Positions 1 to 7,798 are shown, numbered from the stretch's first letter. The stretch: DNA of 15,307 bases from Candidatus Atribacter hydrocarboniphilus (GCA_003542295.1 DPKX01000255.1:1-15307), one strand, 5' to 3'. Numbers and translations: made by a program. The notes: generated from the sequence alone by a model not told the origin.

Positions 1-39
1 CCCTACAATAGGTTGACACTATCAAGTACTCCGATGATA

Positions 40-69
40 TTGACGACTGACGGTATTATATGATATTTT
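40..69 (+). promoter_or_regulatory. Candidate promoter for the infC-rpmI-rplT operon
   Basis: A TTGACG -35-like box (40-45) is followed 18 bases later by a TATTTT box (64-69) preceded by an extended -10 TGA (61-63). A second TTGACA hexamer lies upstream at 13-18, with a weaker -10 (GATATT, 36-41) at 17-base spacing, so the operon may have tandem promoters. The spacing and hexamers are visible in the sequence; the use of either promoter is inferred. Confidence 0.35.
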
Positions 70-96
70 TGTCTCGCTAATATCTTAAACCAATCC

Positions 97-166
97 AATC
101 AATCCATTGATTTTTTTCAATTCTCATTGCATAATAAGGTGTTCTATTCATTAACCAGGAATAGAG
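97..166 (+). promoter_or_regulatory. infC leader with two small stem-loops
   Basis: Two inverted repeats lie in the untranslated leader. AATCAA (97-102) pairs with TTGATT (107-112) and runs into a stretch of seven T (111-117), like a weak attenuator. TCTATTC (143-149) pairs with GAATAGA (159-165) around a 9-base loop. Leaders of infC operons in several bacteria bind ribosomal protein L20 for autoregulation. I cannot match these stems to a known L20 leader, so that role is only a possibility. Confidence 0.25.
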
Positions 167-195
167 TAGAGATAGAAGCCCTTGGAAAAATAATT

Positions 196-201
196 AGGAG
201 G
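196..201 (+). promoter_or_regulatory. Shine-Dalgarno that fixes the infC start at an ATC codon
   Basis: A perfect AGGAGG sits 8 bases ahead of ATC at 210-212. The frame is closed upstream by TAG at 195-197. No ATG, GTG or TTG exists in frame between that stop and the conserved IF3 N-terminal segment, so the ribosome binding site points to a non-canonical start. Confidence 0.75.
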
Positions 202-209
202 CGATACAT

Positions 210-719
210 ATCGAGGTAAAATATCGCGTTAATAATCAAATACGAGCTCGGGAAGTCAGATTGATTTCCTTCGAAGGAGAACAGCTGGGGGTTGTACCTA
301 TCAAAAAAGCCCTTGAGTTAGCAGAAGAAGCTGGTTATGATTTGGTTGAAGTTGCTCCAGAAGCGAACCCACCAGTTTGTAAAATTATCGATTTTGGTAA
401 ATTTAAATATGAAAAAGAGAAGAAGGCAAAATCCTCTCGAAAGAAACAGAAAGTATCTGAGCTGAAAGAGCTCAAGATGAGACCAAAAATCGATGAACAC
501 GACTATCAGGTAAAATTAAAAAGTGCTATCCGGTTTCTGGAAGATGGCGATCGGGTCAAATTTACTATTCGGTTTCGAGGACGAGAGTCTGCCTATGTCG
601 ATAAAGGTGTATTATTACTCCAAAAAATAGTTGATGATTTGAATGAAATCAGCAAAATCGAGCAGGAAATAAAAAACGAAGGTCGGAATCTTACCATGAC
701 CATTGCTCCCAAGAAATGA
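210..719 (+). CDS. infC: Translation initiation factor IF-3 (AUC start)
   Basis: IF-3 binds the 30S subunit, prevents premature 50S joining and proofreads the initiator tRNA and start codon. The product is 169 aa when started at ATC 210, close to the usual 170-180 aa. The N-terminal domain contains the hallmark segment RAREVRLI followed by FEGEQLGVVPIKKALELAEE, then PPVCKIIDFGKFKYE leading into the lysine-rich linker. The C-terminal domain has EHDYQVKLKSAIRFLEDGD and RFRGRE. The first ordinary start codon (TTG 261) would delete the conserved RAREVR segment, so I place the start at ATC 210, 8 bases after AGGAGG. E. coli infC uses AUU for autoregulation through IF3's own start-codon discrimination, and the same logic probably applies here. 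rpmI follows after 12 bases. The family is certain and the start is strongly supported. Confidence 0.95.
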   Translation: MEVKYRVNNQIRAREVRLISFEGEQLGVVPIKKALELAEEAGYDLVEVAPEANPPVCKIIDFGKFKYEKEKKAKSSRKKQKVSELKELKMRPKIDEHDYQVKLKSAIRFLEDGDRVKFTIRFRGRESAYVDKGVLLLQKIVDDLNEISKIEQEIKNEGRNLTMTIAPKK

Positions 720-731
720 GGAGGCTCAATT

Positions 732-929
732 ATGCCAAAAATGAAAACCCATCGCGGTCTGGCCAAACGGGTTAAGATTACCGCGAAAGGAAAAATAAAG
801 GTGGCTCAGGGAGGAAAGAGCCATCATTTACATCAAAAAGAACAAGATCGTAAAAGACGGTTACGTAAAACGGTGATTGTTGATAAAAGTATAGAAAAGC
901 GGATTAAGAAGCTTTTACCCTATGCCTAA
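732..929 (+). CDS. rpmI: 50S ribosomal protein L35
   Basis: A 65-aa, very basic protein beginning MPKMKTHRGLAKRVKIT, the diagnostic start of bacterial L35, and containing the lysine/arginine/histidine-rich middle typical of this rRNA-binding family. Full length is normal (about 65 aa). The ATG at 732 has a clear GAGGAGG just after the infC stop codon, 12 bases downstream of infC. It sits between infC and rplT in the classical operon order. L35 is a late-assembling component of the large subunit. Nothing about it is unusual. Confidence 0.97.
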   Translation: MPKMKTHRGLAKRVKITAKGKIKVAQGGKSHHLHQKEQDRKRRLRKTVIVDKSIEKRIKKLLPYA

Positions 930-987
930 TTACAGGTATCATTGAGTTGAATGAGTGAAATTTGGTTGGAAAGATAGGTGATTTTCG

Positions 988-1341
988 TTGCCAAGAGTTA
1001 AAAATAGCGTGGCATCACGACAAAGAAGAAAGAAAATAATGAAATTAGCCAGTGGTTATCGGGGTTCTCGTTCCCGTTCCTATCGGCGAGCAAATGAACA
1101 AGTTTTAAAGTCTCAATTCTATGCTTATCGTGATCGGAAAAACAAAAAGAGAGACTTCCGACGCTTATGGATCGTTCGTATTAATGCTGCAGTTCGGGAA
1201 CATGGGTTAAAATATAACCAGTTTATATTTGCTCTAAAAAAAGCCGGTATTGAGATTGACCGGAAAAATTTATCCAATATTGCCATAACGGATCCAGTGG
1301 CATTTACGCATCTCGTTGAGGTTGCTAAATCAGCAACCTAA
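988..1341 (+). CDS. rplT: 50S ribosomal protein L20
   Basis: A 117-aa basic protein beginning [20 protein letters not shown] and containing [17 protein letters not shown] and [14 protein letters not shown], all hallmarks of L20, which nucleates early 50S assembly on 23S rRNA. The start is TTG at 988, set by AGGTGA at 976-981 (6-base spacing). No upstream ATG fits the family N-terminus. The gene is last in infC-rpmI-rplT and is followed within 20 bases by a strong terminator. In many bacteria L20 represses this operon by binding its leader. The 58-base gap after rpmI shows no notable structure. Confidence 0.97.
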   Translation: MPRVKNSVASRQRRKKIMKLASGYRGSRSRSYRRANEQVLKSQFYAYRDRKNKKRDFRRLWIVRINAAVREHGLKYNQFIFALKKAGIEIDRKNLSNIAITDPVAFTHLVEVAKSAT

Positions 1342-1361
1342 TTCTTTTATTAAGGTGAAAG

Positions 1362-1412
1362 TTAAAATAAAATGCGATACCACTCTCCAAATGGTATCGC
1401 ATTTTATTTTAA
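1362..1412 (+). terminator. Strong bidirectional intrinsic terminator after rplT
   Basis: A perfect 21-bp inverted repeat (1362-1382 with 1392-1412) encloses a 9-base loop. The core pairs GCGATACCA with TGGTATCGC. The right arm continues as a T-rich tract (ATTTTATTTT) and the left arm is the complementary A-rich tract, so it can act as a terminator on either strand. It separates the IF3/L35/L20 operon from pheS. Confidence 0.9.
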
Positions 1413-1463
1413 TGGTTTTTTCGCGAGTGAACCTCTGGTTGATATTGTCGATGGGAGGAAGAG

Positions 1464-2483
1464 GTGTTGATTAATTTAAATAATGTACTTGAAAAATTTC
1501 AGAATGATATTGAACAGGCAAAAACCCTTGATGATTTAAACCGTATAAAGGGGAAATATATAGGCCGGAAGGGACAGCTCAATGAATTATTTAAAGAAAT
1601 AACTCAGTTTTCTTCCGATGAAAAAAAGGATTGGGGGAAAAAAATCAATCAGTTAAAAGGATTGATAGATAATCAACTTCAGGAGAAATTAAAAAAACTT
1701 ACCCAGACACTAAAAACGTCTATTAAGGTTGATATCTCCCTACCGGGAAAAAAACCTTGGGTAGGGTCATTCCATCCTATTCAATTAACTCTGCATCAAA
1801 TCCTAACTATTTTCCAAAGTTTAGGTTTTCGAATTGAGTCAGGACCGGAAATTGAAAGTGAGTACTACAACTTTGAAGCTCTAAATTTTCCACCTGATCA
1901 CCCAGCCCGGGATGCTCAGGATTCTTTTTTTCTCGATAAAGAATATTTATTGAGAACTCATACATCACCAGCTCAAATTCGAATTATGCAAAAATTACAA
2001 CCACCTTTTAAGGTAGTTGTGCCCGGAAAATGTTTTCGACGGGATGCTATGGATGCCTCTCATAGCCCAATGTTTCACCAAGTTGAGGGCTTAGTGGTTG
2101 CCGAATCAATTTCCATGGGCGACTTGAAAGGAACCATTGAAGTATTTGCCCGACGCTTTTTTGGTAGCGACCGACAACTTCGCTTCCGCCCCAGTTTTTT
2201 CCCTTTTACCGAACCAAGTGCTGAAGTAGACATTTCTTGTGGTTTGTGTCAAGGGAAGGGATGTCGTTCTTGTGGCCAATCAGGATGGTTAGAAATCATA
2301 GGAGCAGGATTGGTTCATCCCAAAGTTTTTGAAGCTGCCGGATATAATCCCAATCAGGTCCGAGGTTTTGCCTTTGGAATGGGAATCGATCGTGCTGCTT
2401 TATTAAAATTCGGTATTCCCGATATACGTTGGCTATTTGAAAACGATATGTCACTCATCGAACAATTTCATGCTATTCAATAG
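1464..2483 (+). CDS. pheS: Phenylalanine-tRNA ligase alpha subunit
   Basis: The catalytic subunit of the (alpha-beta)2 class II phenylalanyl-tRNA synthetase, which attaches Phe to tRNA-Phe in the cytoplasm. The 339-aa product matches the usual length. An N-terminal coiled-coil arm (about residues 1-90) is followed by the class II core: HPARDAQDSFF, RTHTSPAQIR, motif 2 with FRRDAMDASHSPMFHQVEG (about 190-210), a cysteine cluster C259-x2-C262-x4-C267-x2-C270, and motif 3 GFAFGMGIDRAALLKFGI. The start could be GTG 1464 or TTG 1467; GGGAGG at 1453-1458 spaces better (8 bases) to the TTG. A weak extended -10 (TGA-TATTGT, 1440-1448) lies upstream. I see no T-box leader. It ends in TAG, and pheT begins 15 bases later in the same reading frame. 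Confidence 0.96.
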   Translation: MLINLNNVLEKFQNDIEQAKTLDDLNRIKGKYIGRKGQLNELFKEITQFSSDEKKDWGKKINQLKGLIDNQLQEKLKKLTQTLKTSIKVDISLPGKKPWVGSFHPIQLTLHQILTIFQSLGFRIESGPEIESEYYNFEALNFPPDHPARDAQDSFFLDKEYLLRTHTSPAQIRIMQKLQPPFKVVVPGKCFRRDAMDASHSPMFHQVEGLVVAESISMGDLKGTIEVFARRFFGSDRQLRFRPSFFPFTEPSAEVDISCGLCQGKGCRSCGQSGWLEIIGAGLVHPKVFEAAGYNPNQVRGFAFGMGIDRAALLKFGIPDIRWLFENDMSLIEQFHAIQ

Positions 2484-2498
2484 GAGTATCCAAATACA

Positions 2499-4886
2499 AT
2501 GAAAGTTGCCTATTCAATTCTCAAACGTTTTGTACCAAATCTCGACTGTCCGGCTGAAAAAATAGCCGAGATTCTAACTTCTCAGGGTTTTGTAATCGAG
2601 AGCATAACAAGCGCTGCTGACACTTTTTCTCCCAATTTAACCGCAGCGACCATCGTCAAACGGAAATCCGGAATTCTTTACGATGTTTGTACTGTTCAAA
2701 TCAAAGATCGACAATATGAAGTTAAATGTGAAAAGTGGGGAATACTGGATATTGGAAAAAGGGTTATAGTAAATCCAATCGGTGATTTGATAAGCACCCA
2801 GCCTCTTCGTAACCAGCGTATACCAGAAAAAGAAGAATTTTTTATTGAAATCCCAGCCACCATCAAAGCTGAAGAGGGAGAACTCATTTCACCTCATATC
2901 ATAGGAGAAGATTGGGTTTTTGATGTCGAAATCACTGCCAATCGCGGAGATTGTATGTCAATTATCGGCTTGGCGCGGGAAATAGCGACAGGTCTCGATT
3001 TAGAATACCAAATACCATCTCAACACTTGGATGTTGATGATTCGATCAGTAACTTTCAAGCCAGCATAGACGATCAAGACCTCTGTCCTTTTTATAGCGG
3101 CCGTTTAGCTAAAAATATTAAAATTCAACCTTCCCCTTGGTGGATCGTTCGTGAACTTTATCTTTTGGGACAACGTCCTATCAACCAGGTAGTTGATGTG
3201 ACTAATTTAGTCATGATGGAAACTGGTCAGCCACTTCATGCTTTTAACACCTCTGGGATATCCGATCAAAAAATTGTTGTGAGAAGAGCCAAAAATAATG
3301 AATCATTGATAACTCTCGATGGAATAGAAAGAAAGCTCACCAATAATATGTTGGTGATTGCTGATGCCAATCGGCCGGTTGCTATCGCTGGTATTATGGG
3401 AGGATATGAATCAGAAGTTTCTCCTGACACTCAGGAAGTTTTCTTGGAAGCGGCGATATTTACCGGAAGTCAAATTCGTAAAACAGCTCGTGAATTGGGA
3501 TTACGAACCGAAGCCTCCGCGCGCTTTGAAAGGGGAGTTGATCCAGGATCGGTATTCTATGCCAGTGAGCGTGCCCTATGCCTCCTTAAAGAAATTGATC
3601 CTTCTATAAAGATTTTAAAAGACTGGGTAGTAAGCGGAGAAGCTGTTTCATCAGAACCAGAAATTGAATTTTCATCTTCCTGGGTTGAAGAAATCATGAA
3701 CTGTAAAATTCCGCTGGAAAAAATGCAGGCGGTTTTAACTAAATTAGGGTTTGTCCTACTTTCTCAACCCAACAACTCCATAATCAGAGTCAAGGTCCCT
3801 TCCTGGCGACCGGATGTTCGACAACCGATCGACTGTGCCGAGGAAATTGGTCGTATTTTCGGTTACGATCATATTCGATCTCAAATTCCCAGTTTCCCTT
3901 TTGATCCAGGCAATCCTCGCCGTGAACTTTTATGGGAAGGTGTTCTCCGTAATCACTTACGCTCAATAGGCTTAAAAGAATGTGTTTCACTTTCTTTGAC
4001 CAGTCAGGTCAATTGTGATCTTTTAGGTATTCCCTTTGCTGATGTGATCCGGGTTCTGAATCCACTTTCACAGGATCATGTCATTCTTCGTCCGGATTTA
4101 ATCATCAGTGCTTTGGATATTATAAAAACCAACATCGCTCGAGGACGAGAAAATTTTGGGTTTTTTGAGTATGGGGAAGTATTTTCTCGAACCGACGACT
4201 CGGATAATCCCTAGCGCGAAGAGTGGCGGTTGGTTGTCGTTTTGAGTGGTCATTCTTATCCTGCTTATTGGCAACAATTTTCCCAGATAGACATTTTTTC
4301 CTTAAAAGGTTTTGCCGAAAGCCTCATTGAGCTTATCGGATACCCGCTTCAGATGGTAAATTGGCAACCTTTAGATGAAAACACTTATTTTGATTCGAGT
4401 CTTTCTTTTCGCGGTATGCTCAAAAATGGCATTGAAATTTTTCGAGGAGGACTGATTTGTAAAACCATCAGTGATGCTTTTGGCTTCTGGGGAGAGCATT
4501 ACTGTTTAGAGGTTGCCTGGCAAAAACTCTTTGATGGTATCGAACTGAATGATTTTCAACTCCAGGAAATCAACCGATATCCTTCAATCCGTCGAGACAT
4601 TTCCATTGTTGTCAATCAAGACCAGACTTGGAAAAATATCGAGTCCTTAGTCCTAAAAGTAGCTTCTTCACATGATTTACCTATGGAGAGAGTCGAACTT
4701 TTTGACTCTTACCAAGGAAAACACCTTCCTCCAGGGAAGAAAACCTTTTCTTATTCCATTGTTTTCCGATCTCCACATAAAACTTTAACCGATAACGAAG
4801 TCGATGAATGGGTAAACATCATTAAAGTAGCCATTAAAAAAGAACCGGAAATATTCCTTCGGGAGGAACTCGCAGGAGGATTCTAA
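2499..4886 (+). CDS. pheT: Phenylalanine-tRNA ligase beta subunit, interrupted by one in-frame TAG
   Basis: The beta subunit of PheRS, responsible for tRNA-Phe binding and editing of mischarged Tyr-tRNA-Phe. Read through the TAG, the frame gives 795 codons, the normal PheT length. The domain order is intact: N-terminal segment and a poorly conserved OB/EMAP-like region (about 1-150), ITANRGDC and the B3/B4 editing domain (HAFNTSG, IAGIMGG, ARELGLRTEASARFERGVDP), B5 (VKVPSWRPDVRQPIDCAEEIGRIFGYDHI), the B6/B7 core, then the C-terminal FDX-ACB domain (RYPSIRRDISIVV, SYSIVFRSPHKTLTD). Codon 572 is TAG, inside a variable loop between GEVFSRTDDSDNP and REEWRLVVVLSG. Downstream homology continues with no frameshift or decay. 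It could be a true nonsense mutation, a sequencing error, a read-through codon, or a split subunit. The family assignment is secure; the state of the gene is open. Confidence 0.9.
4212..4214 (+). other. In-frame amber codon inside pheT
   Basis: TAG stands in frame at codon 572, followed directly by codons for REEWRLVVVLSG, which resumes the PheT core. If it terminates, the upstream product is 571 aa and lacks part of the core and the FDX-ACB domain. The nearest downstream in-frame starts are TTG 4230 and TTG 4242, with only a weak AAGAG at 4219-4223 before them. A one-base change from CAG, AAG, GAG, TTG, TCG, TGG, TAT or TAC would create it. Confidence 0.9.
4874..4879 (+). promoter_or_regulatory. 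Shine-Dalgarno that points to an ATC start for cvpA
   Basis: A perfect AGGAGG lies at the end of pheT, exactly 6 bases before ATC 4886-4888. That ATC shares one base with the pheT stop TAA (4884-4886), imitating the common TAATG coupling. No ATG, GTG or TTG in the cvpA frame occurs before 4976. Confidence 0.7.
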
Positions 4887-5452
4887 TCGACTGGTATAGC
4901 ATAATCTGTATTTTCATTCTTATTCTCAATGTTATTCGAAGTTCAATCCGGGGTTTCAGTAAAGAGATTCTGGCTTTGACAGGAGTGGTAATTGGGCTCC
5001 TGAGTGCCTTACGATTTCACCAGGACCTCGGCCAGTTTTTGACCAATCTCCTTCATTGGAATTCAGTCTGGATGAATTTGATTAGTTTTTTTGTGATCTT
5101 CATTCCAGTGGTTATTTTGTTTTCCTGGGTGGGTATGTTTTTTCGAAAAGTTTTCAAAGGTCTTGATATTGTATGGTTTGATGCCATTCTAGGTTTTGTT
5201 ATTGGTATCTTGAAAGGCTTTCTCTGGATCTCCATCATCACTCTTTTTGTGCTTAATGTTTCTTTTCTCGATTTTCTCAATAATGGTATTTATCAATCTC
5301 ATTTTTATCAAAGTTTTACCCAGCCAATCATTGTTTTTATTGATTCGATGGTTCAAAAAATTCCTGAATTTTCCTTTCTTAATGCGTATTTAGAAAAGGG
5401 TTTAAACCAAAGTGACGATGAACTTATCAAAAGATATACTGAAGAATTTTGA
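4886..5452 (+). CDS. cvpA: CvpA family membrane protein (apparent AUC start)
   Basis: A small integral membrane protein of the CvpA (colicin V production) family, whose precise role is unclear. Started at ATC 4886 it is 188 aa, within the family range. The N-terminus then reads DWYSIICIFILILNVIRSS, followed by IRGFSKEILALTGVVIGLL. This is the family pattern of a first hydrophobic helix, the small R-G-x-x-x-E turn and a second helix. Two further hydrophobic stretches follow (about LISFFVIFIPVVILFSWVGM, and a glycine-rich helix ending in a long hydrophobic run). The first ordinary start (TTG 4976) would delete the first helix and the RGFSKE signature. Its neighbour mutS2 is a frequent partner of cvpA. 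The family is probable to certain; the AUC start is inferred from the Shine-Dalgarno and homology. Confidence 0.85.
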   Translation: MDWYSIICIFILILNVIRSSIRGFSKEILALTGVVIGLLSALRFHQDLGQFLTNLLHWNSVWMNLISFFVIFIPVVILFSWVGMFFRKVFKGLDIVWFDAILGFVIGILKGFLWISIITLFVLNVSFLDFLNNGIYQSHFYQSFTQPIIVFIDSMVQKIPEFSFLNAYLEKGLNQSDDELIKRYTEEF

Positions 5453-7784
5453 TTTTGATAAAATACTTCATCAGTTAAGCTCTGCCTGTGTTTGTGATGT
5501 TTCTCGCGAAAAAATGATGGAATTGCAGCCCTATACCAATCCAGAGATAATCAACCAAAGGTTGCAAACCGTCCAACAACTTCTTGATTTTATCACTTTT
5601 GACGGCAGCTTAGATCTTTCTGGATTAACCGACCTTCGTGAAATTTTTCAAAAAATTGCCATTCCAGGATCGGCTCTCAATTTAAATCAAGTCATTCAGG
5701 TTTTTCATTTTTTACTCTTATGTGAAAAAACCAAACGTCTGCAAAATGAAACCAGAATAAAAGAGAAGTATCCGCTTATCAAAGTTTTCTTCGATGCTAT
5801 TGAAAGCTATGCCCCTCTTATTAAGGAAATAAAATTGATCTGTTCACCTGATGGGTTGATTCTCGATACCGCCAGTCCTCGTCTCCGCGATATTCGAAGA
5901 CGTCTAAACCGTCTTCAAGTAGAAATTCGAACCACCATTGAAAATTGCCTACGTAATCGGGATATAGCTCCTTACCTTCAAGATACAACTAACACCATTC
6001 GACGGGGGAGATATGTGATCCCCATTAAATCCGAGTTTCGAGGACGTATCGATGGGATTGTAGTCGATTACTCTTCGTCCGGTTCGTCAGTTTTCATTGA
6101 GCCAAAACCGGTTCTCTATTTAAATAATGAATTAGAAGTTTTAACTATCCAAGAAAATGATGAAATTGAAGCAATTCTGTTAAAATTGACCAACGATTTG
6201 CGACCTTACCTCGGTCGGCTTAATGCTTCATTCCAGGCTCTGGTCGAACTGGATGTTCTTCACGCTCAGACACAACTGGCTCGTAAATGGCAGGCGAGTG
6301 TTCCCCGGGTAGGCGAAAGAGATCTCCTCATCAAGGATGGTCGACACCCTCTTTTAGGAGAAAAAGCGGTTCCTTTCTCGCTTCATTTGAGTCCAGATAA
6401 AAAAATCATGGTTATTAGCGGACCGAATGCTGGCGGGAAAACCGTTTTGTTAAAAAGCTTAGCTTTAATCGTTTATCTTGCTCATTGTGGGATTCCAGTT
6501 CCGGTTAATCCTGGGTCTTCCTTACCTTTTTACCATCATCTTTTTGTCGATATTGGAGATCATCAGGATATTGAACAAAACCTCAGTACCTTTACCTATC
6601 GTTTTTCAGCTTTTCAGAAATCGCTTTCTCAACTATCCTCTTTTAGTTTATATTTAATTGATGAAATTGGATCTGGAACCGATCCCAACGAAGGCTCGGC
6701 ATTAGCTATTGGAATGATAGACTTTCTTAGTCAACAAGGAGCAACCTGCATCGCAACCACTCATTATCCTTTGATAAAAAGCTATGTTTCTCAACACTCC
6801 TCTATGGTTTCGGCATCAATGGAGTTCAATCCAGTTCTTTTCCAGCCAACCTATCGACTCTTAATTGATGAAATTGGGGAAAGTTATGGAATCAAAATTG
6901 CTGAAAAAATTGGTATCCCGCAACCGATTATAAAAACTGCTTTACAACAACTTCAAAAAGAATGGATCGATCTTAATGAATTAATCATCTCCAATCGGAA
7001 AAAAAACCAAGAATTAACCAGTCAATTAATAGAATGGCAGGAAAAAGTGGAAGATGCTACGAATCGACAGAAAGAAGTAGCCCGCCTTCAGGAGCAACTG
7101 GAATCACAAAAAAAACTACTTATTAAAGATTTCCAGGAAAAATTAACCCAATACCTCAAAAAAACCCGGGATGATATATCACAACTCATTGGTCAATTGA
7201 GAAAAGAAAAAACTCTTGATGTAAGTGTATATCGAGAACTCAAAGAACGAGTTGATCCGAAGCTCTATCTGACCCAGGAGCTGACCTGGTCACCATCAGA
7301 AGAAACCATGAAAGATTCTCCACAACCGGTTTTTCAAGCCGGTGAAAAAGTGATGATTGATATTTTCCAACAGGAAGGTGAAATAATATCTATTGATGAT
7401 TTAAAAAATGAAGCCACGGTCGTGGTTAATGGTCGCAAATGTGTTCTTTCTATCAACCATCTTCAAAAAAAAGCCGAGGAGGAAGAATTCTCATCTTCTT
7501 TCCAGCGGAACTATTCTTTTCAACCCTCTTTCCATCAGTTAAAAAATCAAATTGAAATTCGGATGTTGAAAGCCGAAGATGCCCGAGAAAAACTAGATAA
7601 ATATTTTGATCAAGTGCTCTTGGCTGGATTCAAAACTGTTTATATCATTCACGGGAAAGGAGAGGGAATTTTAAGAAAAGTTACTCACGAATTTCTACAG
7701 GATAACCCTGCAGTAGAAAGCTATCGCAACGGCTTGCCTGAAGAAGGAGGCTTGGGGGTAACAGTTGTAATCCTCAAAGATTGA
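5412..7784 (+). CDS. mutS2: MutS2 family ATPase / Smr-domain protein
   Basis: MutS2 (RqcU in some Firmicutes) is a MutS-related dimeric ATPase implicated in suppressing recombination and in rescuing collided ribosomes. The 790-aa product has the MutS2 core and clamp without a mismatch-recognition domain, a Walker A GPNAGGKT (337-344), the ABC-type region STFTYRFSAF, and Walker B LIDEIGSGTDP (D417, E418). A long coiled-coil follows (about 510-610), then a KOW-like segment, and a C-terminal Smr domain (about 712-790) with IHGKGEG (HGKG 747-750). The start is GTG 5412 or ATG 5418, both inside the end of cvpA (35-41 base overlap), suggesting translational coupling. The Smr LDLRG/LDxH motif reads IEIRM here, an unusual divergence. 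No terminator is visible in the 14 bases before the converging PBP gene. Confidence 0.95.
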   Translation: MTMNLSKDILKNFDFDKILHQLSSACVCDVSREKMMELQPYTNPEIINQRLQTVQQLLDFITFDGSLDLSGLTDLREIFQKIAIPGSALNLNQVIQVFHFLLLCEKTKRLQNETRIKEKYPLIKVFFDAIESYAPLIKEIKLICSPDGLILDTASPRLRDIRRRLNRLQVEIRTTIENCLRNRDIAPYLQDTTNTIRRGRYVIPIKSEFRGRIDGIVVDYSSSGSSVFIEPKPVLYLNNELEVLTIQENDEIEAILLKLTNDLRPYLGRLNASFQALVELDVLHAQTQLARKWQASVPRVGERDLLIKDGRHPLLGEKAVPFSLHLSPDKKIMVISGPNAGGKTVLLKSLALIVYLAHCGIPVPVNPGSSLPFYHHLFVDIGDHQDIEQNLSTFTYRFSAFQKSLSQLSSFSLYLIDEIGSGTDPNEGSALAIGMIDFLSQQGATCIATTHYPLIKSYVSQHSSMVSASMEFNPVLFQPTYRLLIDEIGESYGIKIAEKIGIPQPIIKTALQQLQKEWIDLNELIISNRKKNQELTSQLIEWQEKVEDATNRQKEVARLQEQLESQKKLLIKDFQEKLTQYLKKTRDDISQLIGQLRKEKTLDVSVYRELKERVDPKLYLTQELTWSPSEETMKDSPQPVFQAGEKVMIDIFQQEGEIISIDDLKNEATVVVNGRKCVLSINHLQKKAEEEEFSSSFQRNYSFQPSFHQLKNQIEIRMLKAEDAREKLDKYFDQVLLAGFKTVYIIHGKGEGILRKVTHEFLQDNPAVESYRNGLPEEGGLGVTVVILKD

Positions 7785-7798
7785 CAGCAAAAAAACTA

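Noticed and set aside
1413..1463. T-box leader before pheS
   Set aside because: The spacer after the terminator is only about 50 bases and lacks the conserved T-box AGGGTGGAACCGCG-type sequence.
3358..3609. + strand open frame within pheT
   Set aside because: Alternate-frame shadow of the well-conserved PheT editing domain.
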